A DNA stretch of 8,948 bases from CAZFQD01 sp964520885 (GTDB taxonomy: Bacteria > Bacillota > Clostridia > Oscillospirales > SIG519), in contig CAZFQD010000094.1 in NCBI GenBank assembly GCA_964520885.1, positions 1 to 8,948 of the forward strand, written 5' to 3'. The position numbers were made by a program, and so were the translations under genes. Positions 7,596 to 8,948 of this stretch are shown one piece after another (the first letter of the stretch is position 1; every line of letters starts with the position of its first letter). The notes below the pieces were generated by a model, which saw only the letters and a list, made by a program, of their open reading frames with translations, did not search any database and had not been told where the DNA came from.

Positions 7596-7631
7596 AGCGG
7601 CATCCTCTCATTCCTGAGTAGCGATGCCGCT
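7582..7631 (-). terminator. Probable terminator of the zeta-like operon
   Basis: The stem AGCGGCATC (7596-7604) with GATGCCGCT (7623-7631) encloses 18 bases that contain an inner CTCA-TTCC-TGAG hairpin. Read on the minus strand it starts 28 bases after the zeta-like stop codon and is followed by ATTGTTTTAAAAAATTT, an imperfect T tract. On the plus strand it is followed by TTTCTTGTGTTTCTT, so it could act weakly in both directions. Confidence 0.6.
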
Positions 7632-7658
7632 TTCTTGTGTTTCTTATACTATTAATTA

Positions 7659-8234
7659 TCAATAATATTTAAAAATATCGAACTTATCAATTATCCATTT
7701 TGGAGTATTGGTTGAAATGAATTCAAGTTTTTTGTCTTTAATTGATAAAAGCAAATTATGCTCAGATTTATTATTTTCAAAAAACAAAATATCATCAAAC
7801 AATTTAAAATATCTATTAAAATTGTTTATTGATTTTGGATATCTTCTTTCAATAATATCATTTTGAATTTCGTGTCCACCCTTTATTACTCTATTCTTAA
7901 TTCTTTCTTTTGATAATTCTTTGTCAATTGCAATATATATTATAGATATTTTGAAGCCTATTCTTTTTGCTTTCTTAATTATTTCAAATATACCTAAACC
8001 TGAAAATGTAGATTCAAAATTAAAATCTGTTTTTCTTTCTATACATTCTTCAATAAGTTTAAATGCCTTTTTACCTGCTTCTATTTGAACTTTGGTATCT
8101 TTTTCGTTTCCAATTTCTTTAGCAATAAAATCTGCATTAATAGTAAACCCTAAATCTATGGAGCTTTTTAATTTGTTTGAAATTGTGGTTTTCCCACTTC
8201 CGTTTACTCCTGCAATAATCGTAAAAGTAACCAT
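7659..8234 (-). CDS. Zeta-toxin-like P-loop kinase/ATPase
   Basis: This 191-residue cytoplasmic protein belongs to the predicted ATPase group related to zeta toxins (COG4185-type). Zeta toxins proper phosphorylate UDP-N-acetylglucosamine sugars and so block cell-wall synthesis. Whether this branch does the same is not established from sequence. Visible motifs are the Walker A loop GVNGSGKT (9-16), NADFIAKE (33-40, with the conserved aspartate D35), the ESTFSG strand (74-79), and the basic lid RIKNRVIKGGHEIQNDIIERRYPKS (111-135), whose GGH and RRY are typical of the group. Length is normal for the short members. The ATG lies 2 bases after the TAG of the upstream small gene, and an AAAGG at the end of that gene serves as ribosome binding site, so translation is probably coupled. 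The pairing, small gene first and kinase second, is that of a toxin-antitoxin operon. A stand-alone small-molecule kinase is the alternative. Confidence 0.85.
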   Translation of the reverse strand: MVTFTIIAGVNGSGKTTISNKLKSSIDLGFTINADFIAKEIGNEKDTKVQIEAGKKAFKLIEECIERKTDFNFESTFSGLGIFEIIKKAKRIGFKISIIYIAIDKELSKERIKNRVIKGGHEIQNDIIERRYPKSINNFNRYFKLFDDILFFENNKSEHNLLLSIKDKKLEFISTNTPKWIIDKFDIFKYY

Positions 8235-8236
8235 AA

Positions 8237-8437
8237 CTAAATACCTTTTGGAGGAATTATTTCAATACTGTTTCCACTCATATCACGAATTTCTTTTGCT
8301 CCGTTTTTATACTCATAGATTATATGTTCGCAATTATTATCGCAGTAAACCCAAGGAGCACCCAATTTAAAACCTATCTCCTTTTCCTGTTTTGAAGCAG
8401 ATTTAGCTATTTGTATTATTTTTTTATAATTAAGCAT
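8237..8437 (-). CDS. Small unknown protein upstream of the zeta-like kinase (candidate antitoxin)
   Basis: This frame encodes 66 residues starting MLNYKKIIQIAKSASKQEKEI and ending PPKGI. The start at 8437 is chosen over the longer in-frame ATG at 8491 because AAAGGAGG lies 8 bases before it, and because the TATAAT of the operon promoter lies between the two. I recognise no domain. The N-terminal 20 residues look helical and rich in lysine. The rest (LGAPWVYCDNNCEHIIYEYKNGAKEI) looks like a small beta sheet with two cysteines three residues apart. Its gene ends 2 bases before the kinase ATG. Position, size and coupling suggest a cognate antitoxin or accessory partner. The charge and fold do not clearly match the helical epsilon antitoxin of the classical epsilon-zeta pair. 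Confidence 0.78.
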   Translation of the reverse strand: MLNYKKIIQIAKSASKQEKEIGFKLGAPWVYCDNNCEHIIYEYKNGAKEIRDMSGNSIEIIPPKGI

Positions 8438-8445
8438 TACATATG

Positions 8446-8453
8446 CCTCCTTT
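8446..8453 (-). promoter_or_regulatory. Ribosome binding site of the small gene
   Basis: AAAGGAGG (8453-8446) is a near-perfect Shine-Dalgarno sequence 8 bases before the ATG at 8437. It decides in favour of the 66-residue start. Confidence 0.8.
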
Positions 8454-8462
8454 ACATTTAAT

Positions 8463-8491
8463 ATTATATTCAAAATAAACATAATAATCAA
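8463..8491 (-). promoter_or_regulatory. Sigma-A-type promoter of the zeta-like operon
   Basis: On the minus strand TTGATT (8491-8486) and a perfect TATAAT (8468-8463) are separated by exactly 17 bases. The predicted start of transcription near 8456 leaves a leader of roughly 20 bases that consists almost only of the ribosome binding site. This is the clearest promoter in the window. Confidence 0.7.
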
Positions 8492-8869
8492 GTATTAATT
8501 ATTTAAATACAAATTAAAGTAAATAATATTTTTTCAAAGGCAATTGCTATGATATTATTATTCATTCTATTTTCAAAAAAATCTCCACTTGGTAATTTTG
8601 TGTGTGCTCTCCCCTTTTTGAGTTTGTACCTCTTTGAAAATTTATACTTCTTTTTGATATAAACAATATGTATTGTTGATAACAAATGCATGGTTGAAAT
8701 TTTACTTCTGACTAATTTTCAAGGGTTACTATAAAAGTTCTTTCTCAAAACCTCCAAGCTGATGTTTATTTGATGTTTATCAGTATAATAAATAGCATTA
8801 AATTGCTTTAAATCATAATAATACAAACTTTTAATAACCGCATAGCACCAGCGATTACAAGCAATTATT
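8492..8869. other. Non-coding stretch between the zeta-like operon and the tRNA fragment
   Basis: About 380 AT-rich bases hold no gene I can support. A perfect 7-base inverted repeat, AACAATA-TG-TATTGTT (8662-8677), and a direct repeat, GATGTTTAT (8761-8769 and 8772-8780, period 11), are the only visible structures. The open minus frame at 8503-8691 has no ribosome binding site, and the one at 8719-8874 has no ATG. Confidence 0.5.
8662..8677. repeat. Perfect inverted repeat (possible protein-binding site)
   Basis: AACAATA and TATTGTT are perfect 7-base arms around TG. The size and symmetry fit a dimeric DNA-binding protein site, but no nearby gene start uses it and chance in AT-rich DNA is possible. 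Confidence 0.3.
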
Positions 8870-8912
8870 AAAGGTCAGTAAAGGTCTAAAACGCCCTCAT
8901 AACCCAAAGGTC
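8870..8912 (+). repeat. Three AAAGGTC copies beside the tRNA fragment
   Basis: AAAGGTC occurs at 8870-8876, 8880-8886 and 8906-8912. The first two are 10 bases apart, one helical turn. The third lies inside the tRNA fragment (end of the anticodon stem plus variable loop). Such short direct repeats around a core can be integrase or excisionase contacts. Chance is not excluded. Confidence 0.35.
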
Positions 8913-8940
8913 ACAGGTTCAAATCCTGTCTCCGCAACCA
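8896..8940 (+). other. 3' fragment of an initiator tRNA-Met (CAT) gene; putative attachment site
   Basis: From the anticodon loop on, the tRNA is complete: loop CTCATAA with anticodon CAT (8896-8902), anticodon stem 3' strand CCCAA (8903-8907), variable loop AGGTC (8908-8912), T arm ACAGG-TTCAAAT-CCTGT (8913-8929, perfect pairing), acceptor 3' strand CTCCGCA (8930-8936), discriminator A and encoded CCA. The CCC stem and A at position 72 point to the initiator. The 5' half is absent: the bases before 8896 (AACGCC) cannot pair with CCCAA, and no TGCGGAG acceptor strand lies within reach upstream. This is what the displaced end of a tRNA gene looks like after an element has integrated at the anticodon loop and rebuilt the gene at its other end. 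It is not expected to yield a functional tRNA by itself. Confidence 0.8.
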
Positions 8941-8948
8941 CATTTAAA

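Noticed and set aside
8092..8370. Plus-strand open frame opposite the zeta-like kinase and small gene
   Set aside because: It is antisense to two well-supported coupled genes.
8237..8491. 84-residue version of the small gene starting at 8491
   Set aside because: The longer start lies upstream of the TATAAT box and has no ribosome binding site. AAAGGAGG sits before the ATG at 8437.
8503..8691. 62-codon minus-strand open frame
   Set aside because: It has no ribosome binding site before its ATG, a low-complexity Lys/Ile/Asn-rich product and no recognisable motif. It lies upstream of a convincing promoter in an otherwise empty AT-rich stretch.
8719..8874. Minus-strand open frame of 51 codons (…NRWCYAVIKSLYYYD…)
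   Set aside because: It contains no ATG and no ribosome binding site at its TTG codons. I looked for an integrase remnant in it and saw no recombinase motif.
8700..8900. Group I intron interrupting the tRNA-fMet gene at the anticodon loop
   Set aside because: Such introns exist in bacterial tRNAs, but here the 3' piece still carries the whole anticodon loop, which would belong partly to the 5' exon, and no intron core is recognisable upstream.
1..8948. CRISPR array, insertion sequence or riboswitch
   Set aside because: I saw no regularly spaced repeats, no transposase or terminal inverted repeats, and no recognisable aptamer in the leaders.

Overview
The window is AT-rich DNA with strong AGGAGG-type ribosome binding sites, sigma-A-like promoters and T-tailed hairpin terminators. 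It also carries a YesM/YesN-type two-component system beside a secreted multi-module glycosidase. Together this points to a low-GC Gram-positive bacterium, most likely an anaerobic, fibre-degrading Clostridia member. No species is identified.

Layout. At the far left, on the minus strand, is the 5' end of a gene whose product begins like a signal peptide (1-32). It runs off the window. Next, also on the minus strand, is a two-gene operon: a sensor histidine kinase (3300-1585) followed 12 bases later by an AraC-type response regulator (1572-349), closed by a hairpin terminator (about 241-279). A 368-base divergent intergenic region separates this operon from a plus-strand gene for a 1245-residue exported protein (3669-7406). 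That protein has a signal peptide, a clan GH-A-like catalytic domain (candidate acid/base E148, candidate nucleophile E251) and six CBM6/CBM35-like beta-sandwich modules. A terminator follows at 7486-7529. Convergent to it, on the minus strand, is a small operon of a 66-codon unknown protein (8437-8237) and a zeta-toxin-like P-loop kinase (8234-7659). It has its own sigma-A promoter and downstream hairpins. The last 450 bases are mostly non-coding and end in a 45-base 3' fragment of an initiator tRNA-Met gene with no 5' half beside it.

How the parts fit. In this family the kinase senses an extracellular signal, often sugar-related, through its outer domain, and the regulator then activates sugar uptake and glycosidase genes. 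Here the sequence gives a concrete candidate for the operator. A 10-base-period tandem AAACAAWT motif lies upstream of the left exported-protein gene (163-187, minus) and upstream of the glycosidase (3445-3469, plus), at the same distance from a -10-like hexamer in both. This suggests one regulon: sensor, regulator, secreted glycosidase, and a left-hand secreted protein that may be a transporter-binding lipoprotein.

The tRNA-fMet 3' fragment starts exactly at the anticodon loop. That is the usual scar of tyrosine-recombinase integration into a tRNA gene. Its orientation places the putative integrated element to the left, so the toxin-antitoxin-like pair, and possibly the glycosidase locus, could be cargo of an integrative element. 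No integrase is visible, so this is inference.
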